Part shown: one piece after another, positions 9,183 through 17,702 of the stretch | Layout: each line of letters opens with the position of its first letter | Position numbering within the stretch: position 1 is the stretch's first letter | From: Desulfobacteraceae bacterium | GTDB taxonomy: Bacteria; Desulfobacterota; Desulfobacteria; Desulfobacterales; Desulfosalsimonadaceae | Direction: 5' to 3' | Length of the DNA stretch: 39,740 nucleotides | Assembly: GCA_011389515.1 (NCBI GenBank) | Contig: JAABUA010000027.1 | Span: 1-39,740, forward strand | Translations under genes and position numbers: made by a program | The notes under the pieces: model-generated | What the model was told of the DNA's origin: nothing | The model's input: the letters and a program-made list of their open reading frames with translations, nothing else | Databases searched by the model: none

Positions 9183-9201
9183 TTCTTTTTTAAACGGTTT
9201 T

Positions 9202-10956
9202 TTATGTGTCACTGTTTTTTTCTTCCCACTCGAAAGAGAACATGGCCGCAGATACGCGGCGAAACAGGAATTCGACCAGAAAATCACAGGGTACCTGGGC
9301 GTCAAGGGCTCTGAGGGTTTGCTGGTATTCCTTCTTTCTGCTCTTGTTTTCCGGATCTCCCGTGCGTTTGAATTCATGGGTGTATTCGGACATCAGGAAT
9401 TTTTTCAGGTGCCAGGGAAGTTCTATGTCCACATTTTCAAGCCGGTACCTGTATTTCTGCAATTTTTCAGAGAATTCGGTTTTTGCGGTTTTCCAGAAGG
9501 TGCGGCTCGTATTTTTATACACTTTCAGAAGGTCGTCGAAATCCTGAACGTTTTTTTTCTTGATATGGCTGATTTCCATCATCAGGCGAGCCGCGTTTAC
9601 AAACAGGGCCCGTCCGGTAACAATCTTGAAAATCATTACCAGCGCCGCGTGCATGTCCTGGAGGTAAAAAATCCTTGGCAATTCTTCCCCGTAAACAGCC
9701 CGCAGCACCTTGTTGCCGAATATGTGTGACGGCGTGGCATAAGACGGCGTTCCGGCCAGCAGCGGCTGCTGGATCCTGCCGTTTCTGTCCGGTTTGAAAC
9801 AAACCGCTGTTTCCATGTCGATGAGGCCCAAATCGTATGCATCGGGATTGGCCAGAATATGATCGGCCCCGTCAAGAAATGCCGCTACGTACATGTTGTC
9901 CGGTTTCAGGTCCCGTATGGCGACACGGCGTTTTTTCAGCCGGTATAAAAGGTTCAAAAGGTTGATAACAAGCCCCTTCATACGCCCCCTATTGCTGTAA
10001 AAGTGCTTGTTTTTGGAGACCTTGTATACGATTTTCCGGAATTCTTCGATAACGGGTTTATTGTCCCCGGTCAATTCCTTTGTTATCCGCTCTACTTGTT
10101 CAAAAACGCCTTCGGGAAGGTCATCCGGATCAATATCCGGGCGCAATCCGGCGATGTGGGTAAAAAGCCATTCCTGTTTCTGAAAATCCGGTATGGAGCC
10201 TTCAATGCCGACATTCTGGAGCGCTTCTTCTATCTTTCGGCCGTAGGATTCCACCAGGGCATGCATATCAAAGTATATCCGGTCGTTTCGGCTGCCGAAC
10301 ATGGATTCGAATACCATAAAGTCGGAAATCGCCTGGGGTCCGTTTTTTACGATCTCTTGGCGAGCATGGTCTACCGCATGATGGAGCCCTTCGATGACCT
10401 GATTGAAAAACCGGTATTTGGAAAGGGCCATGAAAAACACGAAACCATCCCCGATTTTTAGAAAATCCTGCAACCCGGTATCTTTTGAGAGAAGATCGAC
10501 ATATTCCTTTTCGGCATCTTCCGGGGGCACATAGGACGGCAGCCGGATGATGGGAACCTTTTTCAGGATAGCAGTGATTTCCGGGTAAACGCATGGAATT
10601 TTTTTTTGTATGCGCGTTACAATAAAATGTTCACGGTTGATCTGGTTTAGATACGCCTCGAAATCGGTGATGGGGCGCGGCGGAATTTTGATCACCAGCA
10701 TATCGTCATAGATCACCTTGTAGCATCTGCTTTTGCTTTCGACTTTTTCGCCTAAAGGTTCGATGCTCATCCTTCGGGACTTCCATGCCGATCGATAGCG
10801 GATTTTGAACTCATAAATCGATTCCCCGCCGGCTTTTTCAGAAACGGGAATGACCCTTACGGTATCGGAAGGGTCATTTTTGCCGGTTACATGAAGTCTG
10901 AAGAGATTGACAAAGTACCGTAGCAGCGGTTTTATATCCTTCGGGGGTTTTGGCAT
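9202..10956 (-). CDS. Atypical serine/threonine protein kinase-like protein
   Basis: A 584-residue protein with a recognisable eukaryotic-like kinase core. The ATP-binding Lys is probably K90 in LVIKIP. The catalytic loop is AIRDLKPDN (D349, K351, N354). LGLIDMET (D380) stands for the DFG motif, AGTPSYATPS for the activation-segment end, and DMHAALVMIFKIVTG for the F helix. About 225 residues (~120-345) lie between the predicted C-helix and the catalytic loop, far more than in ordinary kinases. No Gly-rich loop is obvious and no transmembrane segment is seen. It is transcribed away from an FHA gene, which suggests a phospho-Thr relay. Substrate is unknown. Confidence 0.75.
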   Translation of the reverse strand: MPKPPKDIKPLLRYFVNLFRLHVTGKNDPSDTVRVIPVSEKAGGESIYEFKIRYRSAWKSRRMSIEPLGEKVESKSRCYKVIYDDMLVIKIPPRPITDFEAYLNQINREHFIVTRIQKKIPCVYPEITAILKKVPIIRLPSYVPPEDAEKEYVDLLSKDTGLQDFLKIGDGFVFFMALSKYRFFNQVIEGLHHAVDHARQEIVKNGPQAISDFMVFESMFGSRNDRIYFDMHALVESYGRKIEEALQNVGIEGSIPDFQKQEWLFTHIAGLRPDIDPDDLPEGVFEQVERITKELTGDNKPVIEEFRKIVYKVSKNKHFYSNRGRMKGLVINLLNLLYRLKKRRVAIRDLKPDNMYVAAFLDGADHILANPDAYDLGLIDMETAVCFKPDRNGRIQQPLLAGTPSYATPSHIFGNKVLRAVYGEELPRIFYLQDMHAALVMIFKIVTGRALFVNAARLMMEISHIKKKNVQDFDDLLKVYKNTSRTFWKTAKTEFSEKLQKYRYRLENVDIELPWHLKKFLMSEYTHEFKRTGDPENKSRKKEYQQTLRALDAQVPCDFLVEFLFRRVSAAMFSFEWEEKNSDT

Positions 10957-11047
10957 AAAAGCAGATATCCCTGAATTTTTGCGGCATGTAAAACCGGCCG
11001 GGTATGCCGGGAGCGAATCGACCGGAATGTCTTGTAAAATTTACCGG

Positions 11048-11076
11048 TTGACCTCTTTTATCAACTTACCTATAGT
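11048..11076 (+). promoter_or_regulatory. Sigma70-type promoter for FHA-hybrid kinase operon
   Basis: TTGACC (11048-11053) and TATAGT (11071-11076) are separated by exactly 17 bases. Transcription would start near 11083, giving a ~245-base leader that includes the whole of palindromic element A before the ATG at 11328. Confidence 0.55.
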
Positions 11077-11152
11077 TAGACGGTAACGATTCCAAAATAT
11101 TTTGGATTGTTTTTATATACCTTGAAAATAACGATCGATCAATTGACAAATT

Positions 11153-11307
11153 TGATGGCACCGTAAAAAGTCGCGATCAGACGGCTTTGAAAAAAGTTCA
11201 AGATCAAGGCGCGAGCAATTTTTATAGAATTGAGCGTACTTAGCCGTACGTGAGATTCTGTAAAAATTGTTCGCAACGCAGATATTGGACTTTTTGCGAA
11301 GTCGTCA
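11153..11307 (+). mobile_element. MITE-like palindromic element, copy A
   Basis: A 155-bp imperfect palindrome beginning TGATGG and ending GTCGTCA. It carries the shared blocks GTTCAAGATCAAGGC, GCGTACTTAGCCGTACGTGA and AACGCAGATATTGGAC. Its inner arms CAATTTTTATAGAAT and ATTCTGTAAAAATTG pair. It is nearly identical to copy B. It contains no open reading frame of its own, although a spurious 5' extension of the FHA gene runs into it. Confidence 0.85.
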
Positions 11308-11327
11308 TTTATAGAAGGTTAAAAAGA

Positions 11328-12065
11328 ATGCCGTATATAATTGTTTTTCGCAGCGATGAGAAAATTATGGAATATCAAGCACAAGAAAGTGCGCCGCTGC
11401 GAATAGGGAGAAGCCAGGACAACGATATTGTCATTGCGGATTCAGCGGTTTCCTCACAACACGCAGAAATCGAATATGATCGCGGCACTTTTTATATCAC
11501 CGATTTTCAGAGCAGAAACGGCACGTTCGTAAACAGGGAGCTGGTTATTTCACGCCCCCTGGCACATGATGATATTATTTCCATCGGAAGTTACCATCTC
11601 AAGTTTATTTACAAGGGGGATGAAAACCCACCGCCGTCGTCCCGCAGCATCGGCAAGCAGGATGCCACCATGCACATCGATACGCCCCGTCATCGGAGCC
11701 GGCTTGCCCGAAGCGTTGCGGAGCTGGCAGAAAGAGAAAGCCGCACATCCATCCGGGGGATGATTTCCTTTCTTACGGGGGATGAAAAGCCCCTGTTCCT
11801 TGACAAGCCGATTGTCACTATAGGAAAGGATCCGGACTCAGATATTGTCGCGAAAGGCTGGTTTGTGGCAAAAAATGCAGCCGAAATCCGAAAAAAAGAC
11901 GATGGATATTATCTTGCCCCCACGGGCAGTAAACCGCCCCTTGTCAATGCAACACCCGTGCGTTCGGAAGTCCTTCTCAGGGAGTTCGACATGATTCAGG
12001 TAGGTGCAACCGCCGTGCAGCTCTTGTATCACAGGGGCGGCAGGATCGGATCAGAAAAAAAATGA
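11328..12065 (+). CDS. FHA domain protein (one intact and one degenerate FHA)
   Basis: FHA domains bind phosphothreonine peptides. In this 245-residue protein the first domain (~5-95) keeps the ligand residues: RIGRSQDND, VSSQHAEI and DFQSRNGTFVN. A linker of ~55 residues leads to a second FHA-like domain (~150-235) with IGKDPDSDI, but the Ser-x-x-His part reads VAKNAAEI, so it probably does not bind phospho-Thr. The start was set at ATG 11328 (AGAAGG at 11313); an upstream ATG at 11250 lies inside palindromic element A. The stop overlaps the next gene by 4 bp (ATGA), showing translational coupling to the hybrid kinase. Confidence 0.87.
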   Translation: MPYIIVFRSDEKIMEYQAQESAPLRIGRSQDNDIVIADSAVSSQHAEIEYDRGTFYITDFQSRNGTFVNRELVISRPLAHDDIISIGSYHLKFIYKGDENPPPSSRSIGKQDATMHIDTPRHRSRLARSVAELAERESRTSIRGMISFLTGDEKPLFLDKPIVTIGKDPDSDIVAKGWFVAKNAAEIRKKDDGYYLAPTGSKPPLVNATPVRSEVLLREFDMIQVGATAVQLLYHRGGRIGSEKK

Positions 12066-14257
12066 TGAAAAAAGACACGGGAATGCCCATGCTATCAAGG
12101 CGCATGGAATATGTTTTCTGGCTGCTGACCGCAGTTCTTTTCCTTGTGTCTGCCGCCGCAATCGTGGTTTTTTTTCAAAAAACAACCGGAATCATGCCGT
12201 TTCTGCTCAGTATTCTTTTTTTGAACGGTTTGCTTGTCGTGTTTGTGTATACCCGGTTTATTCTGCCCTCAAGACGGTTTGTCGATTTTATCATTTCCGG
12301 GTACCGGGAAAATACGGTTGACCAAACCGCCCTGAAATCCGTTCCCTTTCCATGGCGGCCGTGGTTCAATATGATCGCCCGGATCTATGAAAAAATCGAT
12401 GCCCTTGAAGCGGAAGTGGCGGAGAGCAATAGTAATGATCGAGTTGAAAAGAATCTGCTTCGCCGTTTTTCCTGGGTTTTTGAAAGAAACGAGGTGCTTA
12501 CCGAAGAGCTCAGGGTAAAGAACCGCGATCTTGAAAAGGCGGTGAAAGAACAGCAGAAAACGGCAAAGGAGCTCAAAGAGCATCGGGATCATTTAGATGA
12601 CATGGTGCGGGAGCGCACGGCCGAGCTGGTAAAGAGCAACCAGTACCTGGAAGAAGCCATTGAAGAAGCCCGGAAACAGGCGAAAAAAGCCGATGAAGCC
12701 AATCAGGCCAAAAGCCAGTTTCTGGCCAATGTCAGCCACGAGATAAGAACGCCCCTCAATGCAGTCATCGGTTTTACGGATATGCTCATCGATACCCCCC
12801 TGGAGGAGTCGCAGCTCGATTTTGCCGGGACCATTCGAACCAGCAGTGAGGCGCTTCTTGCCCTTATCAATGATATCCTCGATTTTTCAAAGATAGAATC
12901 CGGGGAACTGGAGCTGGAATCCATCGATTTCTCTCCGGAGCTTCTGGCCTATGACGTGTGCGAACTGATCCGTCCGCAGATCGGGGAAAAGCCGGTGGAA
13001 CTGGTCTGCAGAATCGGCGAGAATATTCCGGCGTATCTCATGGGGGACCCAACCCGTTTCCAGCAGGTGTTGATCAATCTTATGACCAATGCCCCGAAAT
13101 TCACCGAGTCCGGGGAAATCAGCCTGAGTATAGACATTGCGGAGCGGAATGAAGACAGCGTCCTTGTCGTGTCAACCGTCCATGACACCGGGATCGGGAT
13201 TGACGAAGATAAGCGCAATATCATTTTTGAACCGTTCCGTCAGGCGGACGGCTCTACAACGCGCAAATACGGAGGCACCGGTCTCGGGCTTTCCATATCC
13301 AGGAAACTCGCACGCCTGATGACTGGCGATATCTGGGTGGAAAGCGAACCGGATGTCGGTTCCACGTTTTATTTTTCCGCCTGGATGAAGGCCTCCGCCA
13401 GGGAGCAGTCCTGGAAGGCCGTGGCGGCGCCCATATCCGGCAGACAGGTCCTGCTGGTGGATGACAACCAGGCAAGTCTTGATATCATTAAAAGCGCCCT
13501 GAAATCCGCACACGTGCGCACCAGCGATCTTCGTTCGGGCATGGAGGTGGTGCCGACGCTGGAGCGCGCCATTGTGGCGGGAAACCCTTTTGATTGCTGC
13601 ATCATCGATATTTATATGCCCGGTATGAGCGGCTACGAAGTGGCACGGCAGATCCGGGCTTCCAAAAATCCGAAAATTTCGGCACTGCCATTGATCGCTT
13701 CTTCCTATCTTTTGGAGAGGGATCCGGAACTGTTTGCCCAAGTAGGTTTTCAGCAGTCTCTTGTCAAGCCGGTGCGCAGGGAGCGGCTCTTCGAGGTGCT
13801 GGCGCAGGTCATGAAAGGCGGAAGCAATGAACCCCCTGCCCCCCGAAAGAAATTTCCGGATCTGGATTCTGCAGAAACAGCATTTACGGGTACCTGTATA
13901 CTGGTCGCCGAGGATAACGTGGTCAACCAGAAACTGATCCAGATGATGCTGAAGAAGGCCGGATGCAAAGTGGTGCTGGCTGAAAACGGGAAGGAGGCGG
14001 TAGAAAGATTTACTGCTGCCCCTGAAGCGTTTGATCTTATTCTCATGGATATCCAGATGCCGGAGATGGACGGTTTCGAGGCGCTGAAAGTTATCCGGGA
14101 AAAGGGGTATGCCCGCATTCCGATCGTGGCCATGACCGCCCATGCAATGAAAGAGCACCGGGAAGAGTGCCTTGCCGCCGGCATGGATGACTATATTTCA
14201 AAGCCCATCCGCAAACCGGAACTGCACAAGATCATCAGCCGCTTTGTCCTTCCCTGA
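12062..14257 (+). CDS. Membrane hybrid histidine kinase with two receiver domains
   Basis: The 731-residue protein has, in order, two transmembrane helices (~17-38 and ~44-67), a long coiled coil (~105-215), a HisKA domain with the phospho-accepting His at 226 (ANVSHEIRTPLNAV), a HATPase domain (NLMTNAPKFTESG, DTGIGID, GGTGLGLSIS) and two receivers. Receiver 1 keeps VDDN, IIDIYMPGMSG (Asp ~515) and LVKP; receiver 2 keeps AEDN, LILMDIQMPEMDG (Asp ~662) and ISKP. The periplasmic loop is very short, so the signal is probably sensed in the membrane or cytoplasm. No Hpt domain is present; the Hpt protein at 8811 may serve. The 3' end overlaps the convergent TolC-like gene by 23 bp. Confidence 0.93.
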   Translation: MMKKDTGMPMLSRRMEYVFWLLTAVLFLVSAAAIVVFFQKTTGIMPFLLSILFLNGLLVVFVYTRFILPSRRFVDFIISGYRENTVDQTALKSVPFPWRPWFNMIARIYEKIDALEAEVAESNSNDRVEKNLLRRFSWVFERNEVLTEELRVKNRDLEKAVKEQQKTAKELKEHRDHLDDMVRERTAELVKSNQYLEEAIEEARKQAKKADEANQAKSQFLANVSHEIRTPLNAVIGFTDMLIDTPLEESQLDFAGTIRTSSEALLALINDILDFSKIESGELELESIDFSPELLAYDVCELIRPQIGEKPVELVCRIGENIPAYLMGDPTRFQQVLINLMTNAPKFTESGEISLSIDIAERNEDSVLVVSTVHDTGIGIDEDKRNIIFEPFRQADGSTTRKYGGTGLGLSISRKLARLMTGDIWVESEPDVGSTFYFSAWMKASAREQSWKAVAAPISGRQVLLVDDNQASLDIIKSALKSAHVRTSDLRSGMEVVPTLERAIVAGNPFDCCIIDIYMPGMSGYEVARQIRASKNPKISALPLIASSYLLERDPELFAQVGFQQSLVKPVRRERLFEVLAQVMKGGSNEPPAPRKKFPDLDSAETAFTGTCILVAEDNVVNQKLIQMMLKKAGCKVVLAENGKEAVERFTAAPEAFDLILMDIQMPEMDGFEALKVIREKGYARIPIVAMTAHAMKEHREECLAAGMDDYISKPIRKPELHKIISRFVLP

Positions 14258-15596
14258 TTGTATTGTTGCTATGGACCATGTCCTGAAGAAATTCGCCGGT
14301 GGCAAGTTGTAATCGCAGATGATCCAACTGAAGCCGGTAATACACATTTGCCAGGCTCAACTCCGCCTCATTCAAAGCGGTGTGCGCATCCACCACATCA
14401 ACCGTTGACGCGAGCCCCTCTTCGAATTTTGCACTGACCTGATCATAATGGGCCTGGGCGGCATCGACCTGCTCCCCAAGATGCCGGATCATTTTTTTTC
14501 TTGTCTGGATATCCGCATAGGATGATCTCACATCAAGGCGTATTTCCTGTTTTGCACGGTTATATGCGGCCTGCATTTCAGATTCCATGGCTCTTGCCCG
14601 GGCGATTTCCGCGGTGTCCCTGAGGCCGGTAAAAAGGGGATATGTGGCGACAAGGGCGGCCTGCCAGTTATAATCATCCCCGTAATATATCCTGTCTTCA
14701 TCCACCCGGTAATATCCTCCTTCCAGCGACAGGGAGGGTAAGAAATCCCTTCTTTCCGCTTCCACCTGCTTTTCCGCAGCCAGAAGCCATTTTTCCGCCG
14801 CCATCAGGTCGCGGCGGCTTTTGAATGCCGATTCGATATACGCATCGACGCCGGCATCTTCCATTTCAATACTTTCCGGTTCCTTTACCGATGCCGGCAC
14901 CGTTGATATGCCCATTTCCAGGGCGAGTTGCTCCTTGGCGATGGTATAGTTGTTTTTGGCATCTTCAACCGCTTCCATGGCCGCCGCCACCTGCACCCGG
15001 GCCCTGAGCACCGCCGTCATGTCCACCAGCCCGACTTCCTGGCGCTGGCGGGCCAGTTCCATGTGCTGGTTGGAGCGGGTCAGCTGGTTTTCCGCGATTT
15101 CCGTAAAGCGCCTGGCAAACAGTACATTGTAGAAGCTCTCAGAGACCGAATAAAGTATCTGCTGGCGGGTGCGGTAATCTTCATATTCGCTGCCTTCAGC
15201 GACGAACCGGCTTGCCTGGATGGCAATGCGCAGCTTCCCGCCATGAAAAAGAACCTGGGAAGCCTGTATGCTTGCTTCGTTGTAGTGGTCGGGTCCGGTG
15301 CCGAGCCTCAGATCGGTGGTTTCCTTCATCCGTATATGACGTCCCCGAACCTGGATCTGGGGCAGCAGGGGAGACCTTGCAATCCGTATATCTTCTTTTG
15401 CCTGGTCCACCCGGTGGCCTGATACGGAGATTCGCTCGTTGTGCTTCAGCGCGCTGTGATAGGCTTCCTCAAGCGTCAGTTCCCGATATTCTTCGGCGCA
15501 GACAATAGGCGGGAACACAAAAAGAACAAAAGCCAGGACAAATGGAAAAGCGGTTAAAAACCGGTGTTTGAAAGCAATGCCGCAAAATCGGTTCAT
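14235..15596 (-). CDS. TolC family outer membrane efflux protein
   Basis: TolC-type proteins form trimeric outer membrane channels for efflux pumps or type I secretion. The protein (453 residues) starts with a signal peptide (basic start, hydrophobic FVLAFVLFVFPPIVCA, cleavage near AEE). Mature segments show the repeated family pattern, LTLEEAYHSALKHNERI in the first half and IARARAMESEMQAAYNRAKQEI in the second, with long amphipathic helices. ATG 15596 was chosen because AAAGGA lies six bases upstream; a TTG at 15614 is the alternative. No inner membrane pump or adaptor gene is next to it, so its partner is unknown. Confidence 0.9.
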   Translation of the reverse strand: MNRFCGIAFKHRFLTAFPFVLAFVLFVFPPIVCAEEYRELTLEEAYHSALKHNERISVSGHRVDQAKEDIRIARSPLLPQIQVRGRHIRMKETTDLRLGTGPDHYNEASIQASQVLFHGGKLRIAIQASRFVAEGSEYEDYRTRQQILYSVSESFYNVLFARRFTEIAENQLTRSNQHMELARQRQEVGLVDMTAVLRARVQVAAAMEAVEDAKNNYTIAKEQLALEMGISTVPASVKEPESIEMEDAGVDAYIESAFKSRRDLMAAEKWLLAAEKQVEAERRDFLPSLSLEGGYYRVDEDRIYYGDDYNWQAALVATYPLFTGLRDTAEIARARAMESEMQAAYNRAKQEIRLDVRSSYADIQTRKKMIRHLGEQVDAAQAHYDQVSAKFEEGLASTVDVVDAHTALNEAELSLANVYYRLQLDHLRLQLATGEFLQDMVHSNNTIREGQSG

Positions 15597-15699
15597 GAGC
15601 AATCCTTTTTTCAATATCTGTCTAGTATACGTGAACGGCCAAGAAACCTCTTTACCGTGTTTCGATCATTCCATCAACCCCTGATTTCAGCGATCCGCA

Positions 15700-16713
15700 T
15701 TACCCGCCGATCGCGAACATCCGCGATCCGCATCTTGCGTTTTGCCCCGCTTCGCTTTTTTCAAGAGGCTTTTTTTCCACAGCCGCTATAATTTCCCGGG
15801 CAAGTTCGGCATCGGTCGCGTCGTTTCGAAGAGGGGTTTTTATATCGGTGACGATATCTGAGAGCAGGCAGCTGCGAAGCCATCCGTCTGCAGAGAGCCG
15901 TAGACGGTTGCACCATCTGCAGAAGTGGTGGCTTACCGGACTGATAAATCCGATTTCACCGGGTGCCCCTTTTATGCGGTACCTGGTTGCAGGGCCGCGG
16001 CGGCGGCTTTCTGTGCAGTGTAGAAGGTCTCCCAAAGGGGCGATGATAGACCGGATATCGGTCTCTGTGAGGGGGGTTTTGTTTTCCACGAGCCCCGGCC
16101 CGAAGTACGGCATCTGTTCGATGAAGCGCACATGAAAAGGATAGTCGAGGGTCAGGGCGGCCAGGTTTTTCAATTCATTGTCGTTTATGCCTTTCAGCGC
16201 CACCACGTTTATCTTTATCGGTGAAAACCCTTTTTTCAACGCCGCTACAATAGCGGACCATACGCGGTCAAAGCCCCTTTGTCCGGTTATGCGGGCATAT
16301 TTTTCAGAATCCAGCGTGTCGAGGCTTATGTTCAGGCGTTTTATGCCGATATCATGCAGGTGTTCCAGGTGTTTTTCAAGAACGATACCGTTGGTAGTGA
16401 CGGATATATCCTCGATTCCCTGTATCCCGACCATTTTTTCCAGAAACGATACGCATCCCTTCCGAACGAAAGGCTCACCGCCGGTGATTCTGACCTTCGT
16501 AATGCCGAGTTTTGCACCGATTGTTGCAATCCTCGTTATTTCTTCGTAACGCAGAATGTCGCTGTGAGGAAGTTTTTGAATCCGTCCTTTCGGGGTGCAG
16601 TATATGCATTTGAGATTGCACCTGTCCGTGATGGAAATCCGCAGGTAGTTGATGTGTCTTTTGTAGGTATCTTCAAGCCGGCCATTTTGCGGGCATTCGG
16701 CGTTTTGGGTCAT
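15700..16713 (-). CDS. moaA: GTP 3',8-cyclase (molybdopterin synthesis)
   Basis: MoaA is a radical-SAM enzyme that starts molybdenum cofactor synthesis by converting GTP to the precursor used by MoaC. The 337-residue protein has the SAM cluster motif CNLKCIYC, the GGEP region (RITGGEPFVRKG), the second iron-sulfur cluster cysteines in FCRWCNRLRLSADGWLRSC, and ends in Gly-Gly (FAIGG), which activity requires in this family. The start codon overlaps the stop of the upstream glycosyltransferase gene by 4 bp. No other moa gene is in view. Confidence 0.96.
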   Translation of the reverse strand: MTQNAECPQNGRLEDTYKRHINYLRISITDRCNLKCIYCTPKGRIQKLPHSDILRYEEITRIATIGAKLGITKVRITGGEPFVRKGCVSFLEKMVGIQGIEDISVTTNGIVLEKHLEHLHDIGIKRLNISLDTLDSEKYARITGQRGFDRVWSAIVAALKKGFSPIKINVVALKGINDNELKNLAALTLDYPFHVRFIEQMPYFGPGLVENKTPLTETDIRSIIAPLGDLLHCTESRRRGPATRYRIKGAPGEIGFISPVSHHFCRWCNRLRLSADGWLRSCLLSDIVTDIKTPLRNDATDAELAREIIAAVEKKPLEKSEAGQNARCGSRMFAIGG

Positions 16714-17702
16714 TGGCGGTCACTGTCCGGTATGTTGAATTTTTGCCTGTATTCGGGGATGTCGATAATCGGTGGGCGTTCGTGCCCCTCGATATGAAAC
16801 GTGTCCTTCTGATAATGCCCGGGCACCTTCTGGTATTGTATCAACTCATTATACACATTTTGCCGGATTTTCACCAGACCATAATTTTCGATCCGCCTGA
16901 GAAATGTTTTCATAATGACAAAGGACATTTTTCCGAGCGCCTTTGTGTCCTGGTTCCGGTGGACTCTTTTGTCGAGGTCCACCTGGGCCATGACGCTCAT
17001 TCCCCACTTGTCATAAATATCCAGAAGCATGCTGGTTTCTATGCCATATCCGATAGGAAAAGGGATGGCTTCGAGAAGCTCCCGGCATGCCGCATATTCG
17101 CCCGAAAGAGGCTGGAGTATCTGCGTCAGTTCCGGATAAAAAAGCGAAAATATGGGCCGGTTCACCAGTTCCGTTACCCGGCCGCCGCCGGTCGGGCGCA
17201 TTCTTGCGTCATACCCGGCAAGGGGCCGGTCATAAAATGCTTTTACATATTTGATATGATCGTACATCAAAAGCGGACCAAGGAGGGCATAGGCGAATCG
17301 ATGGTGAATATTGGTGATATCTGCATCCAGGTAGATAATGATATCGCCTTTGGTAACGTACAGGGCTTTCCATAAATTTTCACCCTTTCCCTTGAAAACC
17401 GGAAGATTCGGCAGAATGTCATTTGCGGCATGCACGCTCGCGCCATAGGCGGCCGCCACCTCACAGGTATTATCCGTGGAGCCCGAGTCCACAACAACGA
17501 TTTCGTCAATGAGCGGATACCGGTTCATCAGCTCGGATTTCATGATGACAATCTGTTTGGCAATGGTTTTTTCTTCGTTCAGTGTCGGGAAGCACAGGGA
17601 GATGGCAATTTTTTTCTGGTCCTTTTTTTTGACCAGTTTTCCGATATCCTTGAATTTCGAGTGATGAAAAGTGTTTTCCCGCAGCCAGTTTTTACTTGTC
17701 AT
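16710..17702 (-). CDS. gpgS: Glucosyl-3-phosphoglycerate synthase-like glycosyltransferase (GT81)
   Basis: The 330-residue protein matches the GpgS family, which transfers glucose from a nucleotide sugar to 3-phosphoglycerate, the first step to glucosylglycerate. Motifs: FPTLNEEKTIA, VVVDSGSTDNT, GKGENLWKAL, IIYLDADI (metal site), GGGRVTELVNRP, QPLSGEYAACRE and GYGIETSML. ATG 17702 follows AAGGGG by seven bases; a GTG at 17705 is just before it. It overlaps the M20-like gene by 11 bp and moaA by 4 bp. No GpgP-type phosphatase is adjacent, so the end product is uncertain. The solute would fit osmotic or nitrogen stress (family knowledge). Confidence 0.82.
   Translation of the reverse strand: MTSKNWLRENTFHHSKFKDIGKLVKKKDQKKIAISLCFPTLNEEKTIAKQIVIMKSELMNRYPLIDEIVVVDSGSTDNTCEVAAAYGASVHAANDILPNLPVFKGKGENLWKALYVTKGDIIIYLDADITNIHHRFAYALLGPLLMYDHIKYVKAFYDRPLAGYDARMRPTGGGRVTELVNRPIFSLFYPELTQILQPLSGEYAACRELLEAIPFPIGYGIETSMLLDIYDKWGMSVMAQVDLDKRVHRNQDTKALGKMSFVIMKTFLRRIENYGLVKIRQNVYNELIQYQKVPGHYQKDTFHIEGHERPPIIDIPEYRQKFNIPDSDRQ

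Larger units (their letters stand above)
10957..11327. other. Divergent intergenic region, kinase-like / FHA genes
   Basis: The 371-bp gap holds a good promoter facing the FHA gene (11048-11076) and palindromic element A (11153-11307), which sits between that promoter and the FHA start. No convincing promoter for the kinase-like gene was identified. No gene is seen. Confidence 0.7.

Noticed and set aside
11250..11327. Upstream in-frame extension of the FHA protein
   Set aside because: The extra 26 codons are read from palindromic element A; ATG 11328 has a ribosome site and matches the usual start of the FHA fold.
15689..15735. Repeated GCGATCCGCAT near the moaA stop
   Set aside because: Two copies of an 11-base string with no further units or symmetry; noted but too little to call.
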